A stretch of DNA of 64,000 nucleotides, taken from NCBI RefSeq assembly GCF_022539665.2, contig NC_081331.1, forward strand, positions 11,254,638-11,318,637, read 5' to 3'. Position numbers and translations under genes: made by a program. This document shows, one piece after another, positions 10,601 through 22,600 of this stretch. Origin of the DNA: Daphnia carinata (lineage: Eukaryota > Arthropoda > Branchiopoda > Diplostraca > Daphniidae). The notes beneath the pieces are model-generated. The model did not search any database. It was not told the DNA's origin and saw nothing but the letters and a program-made list of their open reading frames with translations. The number at the start of each line of letters is the position of its first letter. The stretch's first letter is position 1.

Positions 10601-13600
10601 AAAGGCCCTACAAATTGTAAGGGACGTTGTTTAGTTCTATCAACCCTGACAAGAGCCTTTGGCTATTCGATACCAATCATTTCCGTCCTGGACGCAAACA
10701 GGACAAACAAGAGCAAACCCCGCCAAAAAAAAAATGAAAACGGAAGCGGAACAGAATTTGAAATGAGCGCTGCCGGGGGGAATGAAGCCGTCTGAAAACA
10801 TTCATTTACGACACGTAGAGAAAGAGCCCTTGAATAACGTGACATGAGTCACACAGAGGCTGGAGGAAAAAAAAAAGACGAGGATAACCCGTTGGTAGAT
10901 CCGCAATGTGCTTTAGTCAATCAAGGAATCACCTAGTTATTGCGCGTCCTACACGTCGTTTGAGGACATCGGGAAACCTTCAGACTTGTGAGGGCGGGGC
11001 GTTCAAAGAGAAGAGACTGGCTGGCTCAAGGAAAAATCCATATCCACTTGGAACGCTGTCGACGATTCGTGCCCGTCATTGACGTTCGCGTTTCGGTTCA
11101 GTTTTCCTGTTTTTATTCCATTAATTCTATTGAAATCCGCTAGCTTCAACTTTATCCGAGTCCTTGGACTGGTTAGATACGAAACCCTATGATGTGTTTA
11201 GACCAGCCGCTGCGTCGTCATATATAAATATTGAGCGTACGTGCAACTGCCATGCATTTGAAATTCCCGCCTTTCCTTTTTTTTTTTTTTCTATTAAAGT
11301 ACACCACTTCACTTTCATATGCATTAAAGCATGGCAAAGCGGGAGTGAATCTGGTTTCAGTTGGTTACTGTTGCAAAACGAAGTTGAATGGCGTCACTGC
11401 CAATCTCTGTAATAACTGTCATTCTGACCAATGCCGTCGTTTCTATCATAAGCCGTTTTAAAGTAGAACGAGCATTAAAATTAATGGCTATATGATAAGG
11501 GCGGATACGACCAGTTACGTGACACAATATACCTATTGAAAGTGAATGTATTTCACTCATTAACGTCCCCCTCCCCCCGCCTCCGTCGAAGGGAACCAAA
11601 GGCCTTGTCTCACACGTGTGTGACTCTCTCGATTATAGAGTGACACGCAACTTGTGGCTCTTTTTTTTTTTTGGAGATGCCCCTAGACTGAAGTAAAATA
11701 TAGACACCGCCACAGGTGGGATTTCCGGAGCCCGTACATCGTTAGGGAAGACCCACTTGTTGGGCGAACCGGGTTTGAGATGAGAAACGAGTCTTTGCCT
11801 TCGTTTCTCAACGATTTTTACTGTAACACGATAGTTGCTGATGCCCATCAACAGCCTATGGGGAAGAAAGATATTGTTAGCTAACTCAGGATTTTGACCC
11901 CGAATCGAAAAAACAAAAACAAAATGTATTTCTTTTAAAGAATGTAAAGAATAAGCGAAGGAACGAACGAGGCTGCCCGACGAACAGGTTATAGAGGAAA
12001 GACGGGCGCATAAATTGCGTGGAGAAATATTCAGGTTTTTTTTTAGATGGCCAAAATTCAAACAGGAAATGCTGAGACGGCAATTGCGGAAGGAAATCCA
12101 AAGGTTGTCGCCCACCTTTTTGTAAGATGCTTTACTTCTTTTTTATTCTTTCAAAATGGCCAGGTGGTAAAGTGGAATGCCAAACGAGCCGACCTTGGAC
12201 AGTCGCGTTTAACGTTCCAGCGTGAACGGGAGACAAGAAAGATATTTAGCGATGACCTATACGAATACGGCGATGCTGTGTGAAGCCGTAGGGCGTGCGG
12301 ATGAACCTTCATCGCCCATTTCAAGACAATAAGCCCGACACACACACAGTTTTAACCCACGGGCCGTTTACATAGCGCGCCTTCAAATACGATATTTTCT
12401 TTTTACTACTACTGTAAATGATTACGTATGTATTCGTTCTGGGTTTGCTTAGAAGCCCCAACACCATTTTAAATAACCAGTCGGTCCTTGAGTAGAGTAA
12501 CCGAGTCCTTGAACTGCCAATTCCTTCTGTTTTTCTTTTATGGGAGGAGTTTCACGCAGGGCGAGAGCCATTACCCGATGGAAATGTTCGTGATGCGCCC
12601 CTTTTCGTATCAAGGGGAAGATAACAGCAATCAACTCGTCAGCGATATGCCAGAGCAAAATCATCTTTTGTGTTAGGAGATGATATGCCCAGTTGACCAA
12701 CTCAACAACGTCACGCAGTACACTGGGAAAATTGGATTTTCCTTTTTTTTTTTTTTTTATTGATTGAATATCTTTTTGAGTTCCGTGTTGACACAATCAG
12801 AATTGAAGTAATCTCGTTTCACTTTGCCCCGTTTAGAAATCCCACGCTGATGGAATTACCAGACAACGTGTCTCCGTTCTGTTGGTTTTCCTATTTTTTT
12901 ATTATTACACCTGGAAATTGACAGACAAACAGAAATGAAAAGAATGCGGACATATTTGTTCATCACAAGTTTTTATTACGACATCAATTGAAATTTGTTT
13001 ACATAACAAAAAAAAATTCCATCGTCCGCGGATCGACTGTAACGAAGAAAAATAATTAAAACCGTTCGAGTTGAGAACATCAACTTTGGTCACAATACAT
13101 ACATTAGCTGAATTTTTTTTTTTTTTTTTTTAGTTTAAGATTTTCTTTTTTTTTTTAAGTTTTCAGACAGGCAGGAATAAATAGAGATATTTGAACAAGA
13201 TTGGGCAACACATACACTAACCAGGAGGGAGCGTGTTTTGGCAAAGGATTTTGTTTTGTTTCACGTTTCTCAATTTTTCCTTTGAAATTGTTTCTACCTT
13301 ATGAGTCGACTCTTTTGACACGTTTCGTAGCCGTAGTAATGGTAGATCTGTACAACTCCTTTTTTTCTTTTTTGTTTTTTGTTTTTTTTTTCTTCGTTGG
13401 GTTAAGAATTTATCTTCACGGCGGCTTGTAGTTCTTCTTCCGGACTCACGTTGGCAAAAGAGTAACTTTGCGTGTGTGTTGTGTTTGTGCGTGTGTGTGT
13501 GTGTGTGGTGTAGTTTCTTCTTTGTTGTGTGCGTGTTTTTTTCTTCGTGTGTTGGTGTTTTTAATGGAAAATCAACAACGACGCTGCTAGATATACAGTG

Positions 13601-13640
13601 GACGAAATCTTTTCTCCTTCGACCTGTGATGTGGGCTTTT
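7620..13640. other. spacer between the two insulin-superfamily genes, no gene supported
   Basis: No recognised gene was found. The longest open frames are on the minus strand: 231 codons at 8395-9090, 160 at 11633-12115 and 115 at 12449-12796. The first two are basic, low in D/E and rich in F, S, R and C, which is unlike typical coding sequence. The third has a more protein-like composition but no recognised domain. Poly-T runs of 15-20 occur near 7985, 12740 and 13110. I looked for a further CCxxxC-type insulin A-chain by eye and did not find one, but a short exon could be missed. Confidence 0.4.
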
Positions 13641-13645
13641 TTTCC

Positions 13646-14206
13646 CTAGCGGCAGAATTTCGACAGCGGCGGGCAGCCTTCGTTGGGACAGCACTCTTTG
13701 AGAATGCGGCGGATGTAGAGTAACTCGATCTCCTTTTTGACTCGGCTGCCCGACTGGTGGTCGTGGTGGTGTTTGTCGACCACTTCATCCAGCATGTTGG
13801 ACGACCGGCCGACGGACGTCGGGCCGAGTTCGTCGAGTCCGAGCAGCTGGGAATTCTCGGACGAGTGGTAAGCGCACGCCCGGCGCATGATGTCGCGGAC
13901 GATGCGGAAATTGCAGCCGCCGTGGCGGGCTCGATGCGCAGCCACCGTTCCAGACGCCATGTAGCTGCCGCAAACCAGGAGCATTATCCACCAGATTGTT
14001 AGACTTTTGACCTGCATTCAAAATAAACCAAACAAAAGAAAAAAAAATATGAATGAAAATAACAATTTGGGTTTTGGAACTCTGGGGCATTTGGAATTTT
14101 TTCGCAAGGCGCGTCTTTTGAATTTTCTTTTTTGCTTTTTGGTATAATTTTTTTTTTTTTTTTTTTTTTTTTTTTGATTTGGAAGAGACAGATTTAGTAC
14201 CTGCAT
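13646..14206 (-). CDS. insulin/relaxin-superfamily peptide precursor with atypical cysteine spacing
   Basis: A 123-aa precursor: signal peptide (SLTIWWIMLLVCGSYMASGTVA), a B-chain-like segment GGCNFRIVRDIMRRACAYH, a long connecting region with HHHDH, a KK site (SRVKKEIELL) and a C-terminal A-chain-like ECCPNEGCPPLSKFCR ending at the stop. Overall order and size fit the insulin/relaxin superfamily. The spacing is unusual: Cys-x12-Cys in B (normally x11) and CCx4Cx6C in A (normally CCx3Cx8C). I checked both codon by codon. The start is ambiguous but harmless. ATGCAG occurs at 14206-14201 just before a GTACTA donor and again at 14017-14012 ending in an AG acceptor with a good polypyrimidine tract. 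A spliced and an unspliced start therefore give the same protein. Candidate classes are gonadulin (Dilp8-like) or relaxin (Dilp7-like); neither is proven. Confidence 0.75.
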
Positions 14207-14439
14207 CTCGCCTTTGTATAAAGTGATTTTTCCTTTTTTTGTGTGTGTGTGTTTTGGTCTAAAAGAGAAAATACGATTGAGATCTCAAGATGGCGGTGGA
14301 GCAGCAACAGCAGCCAACTGACAAGATGGCATGCGTGTGACCAAAAGCAAAACGAGCGGGAGCGCGTCGTCGGTCGCCGATGTGTCCGACTCTGGATGCG
14401 GATGATGTTTCTATGACTTGCTCCGACGGCCGGGACGGC

Positions 14440-14452
14440 GCTTTAAATAAAA
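14440..14452 (-). promoter_or_regulatory. possible TATA-like element upstream of the atypical insulin-like gene
   Basis: The minus strand reads TTTATTTAAAG inside a GC-rich block (about 14340-14540), roughly 240 bp upstream of the first ATGCAG. Spacing and the surrounding base composition fit a promoter, but the motif alone is weak evidence. Confidence 0.25.
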
Positions 14453-14599
14453 GAGAGCGACGGTGGCGCTGAAGGGCGGCGGCGTCGATCAACTCGGTCC
14501 GCCGTCCGTCCGGGCCAGCCCCTTTCTCTCCTCCCCATCTCTTTTCAGTTCTTCTTTTTTTTTTTTTTTTCCTACCCCACACTTTTATTCAGTCAACTC

Positions 14600-15861
14600 C
14601 AAGTGTCTATAATGTTTCTCTGACGCAAGCAACCCCCCCTGTCCCTTCTCCTCTTTCTTTACTGCCTCCCTTCTACGTTGCTCTCTTATTTACTCAGATA
14701 ATCAATTTTCGATGCAAATTCCCCACATTATTGAAAAAAAAACCACTCGCTGTTGATTGTGCGGGTTCTGCGACCTTACGTAGCTCCGCCCATGTTGTAT
14801 TTAAAACAAATAGGCCTCTAAGTTATTCCTGTTGTGGAGGTGTGATAGTGCCAAAGGTTGCGGTGATTAAAGCTACTAGAAAACCCGAAAAAAAGTAAAG
14901 AAAAAAAAAAAAAAAAAACCAGTTCATCAACAAAGTAGGAAAGACCAAAGAGAACGGCATGTGATGAGAGGGATGTCCCATCGTTAATGCCATTAGTCTA
15001 CGTTTAGTTGATGCTTGACCCTTTTGAAGGCTCCGATAACTCGCGCCAACGCAACGCCAACCAGACATGTATGGGATAACCCGATCGAACTGGTTATGCT
15101 AAAGCGTTAAAGTGCGATCACGCGGTTGAAACTGCTGTCGCTGCTTCTCTTATACGACACCATCATCGTTCGTGAGAAACGATTCATTTGTGAATTTTCG
15201 TGTTGTTGTTTTTTTTTTCTTTCATTTTTCTTTTGCCCTTCTACTTGTTGTATGTAGAATAATATAATAAGATCCTTATATCAAATGGGTCAATGTTGTA
15301 AATTTCCATTTATAATTTGCCAAGTGGAGTGGAATGAAAAAGAAATAAATATAGCTTGTAGTATATTCAGCTCTCTTTGAATCATCCAAATGTAATATCA
15401 GACACGGCCAAGAAGGGGGTCGAGGATGTCGTATATCGGTCGTACAGATCGTTTGACGTGGGCTATAGATGGAGACGAGGGTAGAAGTCTGAAGGAGGGA
15501 GGAGGAGAAGTGAGGCTCTTTTAGTTGACGAGGAGCCGGATTTTTGGTCGATGACAAGGAAAGAGATCATCTTTGACCGCCTTCAAGTGCTGTGGGAAAA
15601 GAATTAACAAAAAAAAAGAGGAAGAACGAGTGGGCCTGGGCAATCTCGGTTGCGTTCCACACACTCCTTACCAAGTGTATTAAACTTGTATAAATATGCA
15701 ACTATTTTCAACAATGACGTGCCGTTATAGAAGCCCTCGTTGGTATAGTGTTGCTTTTGCTTCGATGGACCGACCCAACTGAAGTTGAAGCAGTTTGAAC
15801 CGGAAACCAGTTGTCCTTCTTCGAGCTGACAGACGCAACACAGCTAGAACGCAGGCACGCA

Positions 15862-15910
<49 letters not shown>

Positions 15911-18110
15911 CATACACACATGGACACACTTGAGAGATCCGTGATAGTACGTGGGCACGAAACAGTGCAACAGCGTAGCAAAACGGGCAAACCAAAGAGA
16001 CATAAAGAGCAGCGAGAAAGAGAGAGAGTCGACTCTGAAGTCCTCGAACTTTCAGAAAAACAGGATTGAATCGGTTTGAACTACCGAGGTGTGTATAAGA
16101 AACCAGATCAGCGGCTCTGGCTAGCGAACAAACCAGCAACACGTTACATCAGATATCCTATATATACTGTATATCTCTTTGCCCTCTCTCATGCTCCTGA
16201 ATGTGTGGCTCTATAGCAAGCTGACGGGCTGCTTGGCGGGCTTGCTGGTTTGCCCTTTTAGCTAGGCTGCAAGCCGTGAGCCGGAGCTGCCTTGCAATAT
16301 AGATTGTCCACGTTTCAAACTGCACTTTGTGACTTGCATCCTTTGACCAGCATGCCAAACTTTGCTTCTATTCTATCCGTTCTATAAACCACTTGTGTCG
16401 CCGAGCCACAATCGATCGATTATTTATATCGTAATCCATGTTTTCAATTTATTTTTCTTGATTTATTCATTTATTTATTTTATTTATTTTGTCGAATTCT
16501 TTTATTCCCGGCGTTTTTGACAAGGATGTCCTGATAAAAAGAAGAAACAAAAAAAAATGGCCCCTCCCAACGGTGGCGTGACGTGCTGTAGCATCATCAC
16601 TCGAATATAGTCGAATGACGAAGCAGTCTCGATGTCCGTGCTCTGATTATACTGGCCGACACGAAATTGAGGTTACGGAAAAGAAGCGATACGAACACAA
16701 TCAATATAGCTGGTCATTATTTTTCTCTTTAATTTGTTAAATTTTTACTCATTTTGTTGGCCTTTCATTTCAGCCTACACCCTGAGACAAACGTTAGGGT
16801 CAACATGATGTCGTTGATGAGCAACTGTAGGTTCTTTTATTGCAACAGAAAATTGATGATTTCATTTCCTTCGATTTTTTCTCCTACCAGTTTAGCTATT
16901 TCCTAACAGTTTCATAAGCTAATCTGTTTTCAGTGTCTTTCTCGATAACTGCTGTTGTTGCTGAGTCTTTTTTGTTTTCGTTGTCTTGATTGTCCTTTTC
17001 AAGATCAAGAGCAATGATGAACGGCTAGTGTTAAAAGTGAGCAGGGTCGACCTTGTCCCGCGGCCGTCTAACTTCCGTGAATGTTTCAAGTTGAGAGAAA
17101 CCGATTCAAGGATTGATTAATCCTTGAGATAAGAATTTGAAGAAAAGTCCCAACAAACAAATCCAAATTGTGAAACAAAATATCTGTGCACATAGCAGCA
17201 TAAGGAGTCATCGAGGAAGTGTCCCTGTTTACATAAGTAACTGGGGCTAAATTCAGCACACGATTGTGTCTTATTTTTTAAACAACTCTGACCGGCTCTA
17301 TTTGCGGAACTGATCTCTACATAACGGAATGCCGCTTCGTGATATTTCCATGTGTCCCAATGCCTGGGCTACGGGGTTTCACCTTTTTTTCTTTTCTTTT
17401 CTTTCTTTAATTTCATTTTTTGTTTATTTAACGTGAAAGTTCTTTTTTAATCGCCAAAATTCAACTATGCAACACAAAAGATCAGGCAAGGTTGTTTTAA
17501 AACATAGAGATGTATTTCCAGTTTAGTCTTCAGCGGTTGGTATTTGCATATGGACGCGTCCTTGGTATTTCCCAGTAAAGAAAGGAAACAAAAATGAATG
17601 ACTAGTATCACATTCGTTGCCCGTGTTGCCAAGGTTCACCTTTATTCCAAAAACCTGGTCCATCACTTGTTGTTCTAGAAAGAAAATCTCCTAAATGATT
17701 ATTTGGGATTCTCAGTACGTGCCTACAATCTTGGAACGTGCGATATTGGAAAGGTAATATTGAGCGTCACTTTGGATTCGTGGCTTTTCACTTCAAAGAA
17801 TCTCAAAGTAGAACTGTAGAGAGAATCTGCGCCGTCATGACGTTAACTGAACGTTCACGGTCCGGCCACTATCCACTGCCGTTTTGGCGGCGCAAAGAAT
17901 CGACAGGTGTCTGCGACTTTCTCTCCTCAGGCTCGCCATCCATCTATTTCATTAGGTTGACACAGTTTTCCATATGGGGCTCATCCATTTCTGCGAACAC
18001 TTCCAATTTGGCATCTTTCTCCAATACGTGTTCCCCGGTCGATTCTGATAATTGCTGAGAGAAGACCTGTACTTCTAAACATAAGCCAAGCGTCTAACCA
18101 AGTTAGCCAG
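14600..18110. other. intergenic, microsatellite and AT-rich DNA
   Basis: No convincing gene. Minus-strand frames at 15276-15557, 15708-16142 and 16158-16358 are short; the second is built partly on a CA repeat translated as a Cys-Val run. The stretch includes T/A-rich blocks near 16440-16500 and 17385-17440 and no RNA gene I could recognise. Confidence 0.5.
15869..15908 (+). repeat. (CA)n microsatellite
   Basis: About 20 uninterrupted CA dinucleotide units are preceded by ATATATA and followed by TGCATACACACATG. This is a perfect simple repeat. Confidence 0.95.
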
Positions 18111-18373
18111 CTAAACATGATCAAGTTAACATTGGCTATTCTTATCATGGGGCATACTCTCGTTTTAAATGGTAGTAAACGACGGAATTTTATAAAATGT
18201 AGTTTTGAAAGCCAAAATTTATATTTTAATTCCAAATCTGAATTCCAGTCATGCAGAGTCTCTGTGACTGGTGTGGCAACTCTGACTGTCTCGTGTGCGA
18301 TAGCAGTTCGTCTGCTCCAGCACGTTTTAAAAAAACATTATTAACTTATTTAGCTGAATTAGTTATTCTAAAT

Positions 18374-19565
18374 ATGTCAGGCACTGAGCTTTTATCTGAT
18401 CAAGGTTTGAGAATTGATGGACGGAAGCCGAATGAATTACGCAGGTTAAATCTTTTAGTAGTGCTTTCTTTTTCTTCTGTCGAGTGACATACGCACAATC
18501 TTTTTGTTCAGGATTCGCTGCTCGCTTGGCATTTTTGCTCAAGCTGACGGATCAGCTTACTTAGAACAGGGCAATACAAAAGTCCTTGCTGCTGTTTATG
18601 GACCACATGAAGTAGATTTCCAAGTTGTCATATGTATTCATGGGTTGTATTGCTCAATGTTTTATTTGCCATAGATTCGAGGATCAAAATCAAAGGCACT
18701 GCATGACAAAGCATTTGTCAATTGTCAGTACAGTACAGCAACATTCAGCATGGGAGAGAGGAAACGCAGGCCTAGAGGTGATCGAAAGAGCACTGAAATG
18801 TCAACTCATTTGGAGGAGACGTTTGCAGCAGCCATAAGGACTGAATTGTATCCAAGATCCCAAATTGACATATTTGTAGAGGTAATATCTTCCTTCATCT
18901 CTTATCGAAGCTTGTGTGATAAGTGTCATCAAGTTACAGCATGCAAAATGACCCTACTGTCCTGAAAACCAATTTTTCCTTAAGAGCCTATTTTCAGCTG
19001 ATTTTCCTTGTCACATGAGAGTGATGTATCACATGATATGTTAATATTGGGAAATATTGTTCATTCAAAGGTCCTGCAAGCTGACGGCGGAAACTACACT
19101 ACGTGCGTGAATGCCGCCATGGTTAGTACGAATAAAATTTTGGCTCGTGTAATCCGGCTAACATCAATGATTGAAATGATTTAGATGGCGCTGGTAGATG
19201 CCGGAGTTCCTCTCAAAGACACTGTTGTATCTTGCACTGCCTCCCTAGTCAAGGACATGCCTCTTGTGGATGTGAATCACGTTGAGCAAAGTGGCGGGAG
19301 TCCTGAACTGGTCGTTTCAATTCTACCGCACTCGGGAGAGGTGTTATGATTAATTTGTCTTTTTATTTGTTTATGTGAAGCATTACAAATTTTCATTTAC
19401 AAATTTCAGATTGTTTACATGTCGCTAACTCAACGTTTCCACATCGACCACCTCAGTAAAGTTCTGGATACGGCCATTAAGGGATGCAAGGACATTGGCG
19501 CCATTTTGAAAGAAATTATGAAGGGGCATCTGACCAAGTTGGACACTTCATTGCAAGCCTCGTGA
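18374..19565 (+). CDS. EXOSC4: exosome complex component RRP41 (EXOSC4)
   Basis: Six coding exons: 18374-18444, 18512-18611, 18675-18881, 19071-19121, 19185-19340 and 19410-19565. They give 246 aa, against 245 in human EXOSC4. All introns are GT-AG and all phases agree. The protein is an RNase PH-fold subunit of the six-membered RNA exosome ring, acting in 3'-5' RNA processing and decay in nucleus and cytoplasm. Recognisable family stretches are LLSDQGLRIDGRKPNELR, GIFAQADGSAYLEQGNTKV, AAVYGPHEIRGSKSKAL, NCQYSTATFSMGERKRR, RSQIDIFVEVLQADGG and AMMALVDAGVPLKD. The start at MSGTELLSDQG matches the animal orthologue N-terminus. The same frame stays open upstream to an ATG at 18251, discussed separately. 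AATAAA lies just after the stop near 19573. The 3' end faces VPS18 only 50 bp away. Confidence 0.96.
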
Positions 19566-19615
19566 GAGCGAAAATAAAATGACTGGAATTTCGAATCATG
19601 AAAACGAAGCATGAA

Positions 19616-22600
19616 TCAATCAATTGCGTTAAACGCTTCAAGGTCATCCTCCACTGTGAACGGTGCATCTATCAACCTGTAGATTTAATTAAAAGGCACG
19701 TTAACAATCAGCTCTAGTAAATTGGAAATAATTCTGATTTGCCTGATAACTGATTCGCCACATAGGACACAATCTGCAGCCATGATGTCGTCCAGATCCT
19801 GCAGCAATTGCTCACGTGAACCGAGTGAAGACGACGCTAGCGACAAGGAATCTGCATCGTTATTAGGCAAGGAGGCCAGCTCTCTTTGGAGTTCAGCTAC
19901 GCGCTCTCTTCGCATTTGGCTCATGGTCGTTAAGACTCGAGGCAGAAGACAATCACCGTGGAACCGATGGCCGCAAGGAAACAGGTAAGCCGATCTAGTT
20001 AGAAGTGGGGAACGGCATAAATGGCAGTGGTCTCCTGCCTGTACGACAATCGATTTGTGTCGAAAAACTTGAATCTCATGACGCAAAGCGTCGGCCGCTT
20101 TGGTTGCCTCTTCCATCTCTTCTTTAAGCGTATCCAAATGATGGCTGTATTCTTGAAGCGATTGGCTGATTGCGTCTTTGAACAAATCGATGGTGGTAAA
20201 GTCCGGAAAGAAAGGCAGCACGTCCTCTATTTTGAGCAGGTTGCACTGCTGCAACACAGCCATGGCACGTTGAATGTCACGTTCTTTCTCCACTACGTGT
20301 CTGGCAATGCGGAGCCATAGCTTCTTGCGTAGCTCTTCGTTTTCTTCCGGCATATCGGCCGTCTGACGCGCCAACGCCGCATCCACTTTGAGAGCCATTT
20401 CTACGGCCGGTTGATAAAGCCCCATAATACGATACAGCAAGACACAAGCCTGTAATTGGCTTGTGTCAGCAGCCAAGCATAATCGTAACGCCGATTGGGC
20501 ATCGTAGGGAACCGTCTTCACATCCTCACCTGTTTACGCGAATCAGATACGTTAATATAAATTGATTTAAAACGAAAGAAGAATAAACCGTTACCTTGTC
20601 CGTTGAGGTAAGGTAAGGTTTTATCCGGAGCGTATCGAATGTACAAGGAGAAGAGCAACGTATGTAAAGAGCGATCTTTACAGTTAAGCTGGCAAGCGCA
20701 GTGTTCCACGAAGCGAATAATCTCTTTGGCTAATCGGGCATCGCCGTCAGACAAGGCGGCAAAGAGTAAGGGCGTGACTCGACTCAATTCCAGGTTGTGA
20801 GCTTTGTAGATCAATAGATCAACTGTTTCTTTGGGCTGCTCCTGAAGCAACACCGGGCAGGCGTTGTAGAGCAACTCGGAATCGGAGGATTCCATCAGCA
20901 CGCTCAAGGCTTCCTTGTAGTTGCGGTCCAGTAAATGTTGTTCCATGATCCGCTGGCTATCTTTGAGTTTTCCGGCCAAATGGAGTATTACATCGTGCAG
21001 CCCGTGGCTTGACAGCAAGCTGTACACGGCTCCAAGATTTGATTTGATGCATTCCTATAATTATCAATGAAAGATGTATAGGCCTCTTGACAAACCAAAA
21101 AGGTATTCGTACCATGATACGCCTTTGTTCTGTAAAACGATTGAGGGTGTCCCAGCTGCTTTGATACTGTGGACTGTCCGTCTTGATTCCAGCGTCTTTG
21201 AGCGAACCGAGCTTGCGGAGCATTAGCTCCAGCAGCCACAGAACTAGCATTGAAAGTTGCATCCGTTGATCTCCTTTCAATCGCGATGCTTTCTGTTTTT
21301 AAAATGGTTTCAATTTTTGAACTTGTTTGGTAGTTTCATGACATGATATACCTCTAGTAAAAACGCTTGAAGGGCGTCTTCTTGCTTGATTTCCATAAAT
21401 TTGAGAGCTACTTCTTCAAAGGAAGCTTCAGTCTGGGCGTAAAGTTTGGCTGCTTTCTCGTATCTGCCGTACAAAGAAGCTTCATATGCAATTGTTTTTC
21501 TAACTACAAAAATTTGTTTCATACGTACTGGTGTTTACTGAGAAGATGATGAGCCTGGTGCAAAAGGACTTGCGACCTCTGACTGGCGTTGTTCCCACAA
21601 AATTGCAACGCTAGGTCGAATTGCTTTTGTTCCATGTACATCTATGAACGATATTTCAAAGAGATTTTTTTCGTTTTGATTTTTCGTTTTAGAGGGTGGG
21701 GGGGGGAGTTAATTTATTGCAAATACCTGCCAAATGTGGCGGGATTCGTCAGTGACTGTGTAACGGAAAAGAGCGTAGTCGGCGAACGACCACAACACGG
21801 GCCCTTGTTGATTTTTTTTGTTCCGTCCATCGCAAGTTAAACCGCGGAGATCTCCAAAACTCTGTGCATACCATCTCATTTAGTACGAATAAAAGAAAAC
21901 GTAGATTTTTTTTTTTTTCGCACAAAAATGCTGTCCAACCTGATCGTAAGTGTCTTCGTAAACAAGTTGCTGATTAACGGTGCAGACAATTCGCAGACGG
22001 TCGTAAAAAACCATTGCCAAATGAAAAGGGGTGAGGGCCACTTCCAATGGGAACTTGTGATGCCCGCGTTTTTTGCTGATCTCCGATGGTTCTGACGACG
22101 TGTCGGGCAAGGGGTAAGGAATCATTCGATGCTGCGGGCTCAGAACGCCGTCCTTGTCTGATACCTGTGAAGTTCATATTTCGTAATTATGATAACTTTC
22201 CTGTAACGTTGAAAATGGTGGTTTCTGGGGACCTGTGCTAAGAGGACCCCATTGCCTGTCATCCAAGCAACTTGAGTCGGCTGGTCGTTGGCAAAACAAA
22301 GCCGCAAGCGGGACACGGGGAATTCACTCGGAATTTCGATGAATTTTTCTGTTATTTGTTTTATCAATTGATTTTAACAGATAATCTTGAAGCACTGGTA
22401 TAATTTATCCAATTATCACCTTTGGTATTGAGATAGGCGTGGAAAATAGATTGCAATAAGGGTCTGTCGTCCATCCGATTCATGAGGTTGCCTTGGAATT
22501 GGTATAATTTTGTCATCGTAGTTATCAGTACTCCGTAGACGGATTGGCCTTCTCCTGCTGAACGCAACCGAAAGTATTCCAAACCAGTAATCATTGTAGG

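Noticed and set aside
13757-14002. Plus-strand ORF opposite the atypical insulin-like gene
   Set aside because: Antisense shadow of the precursor in a GC-richer coding exon; it lacks a signal peptide and any known motif.
15708-16142. 144-codon minus-strand ORF with a Cys-Val run
   Set aside because: The run is the translated CA microsatellite, and the flanks show no domain.
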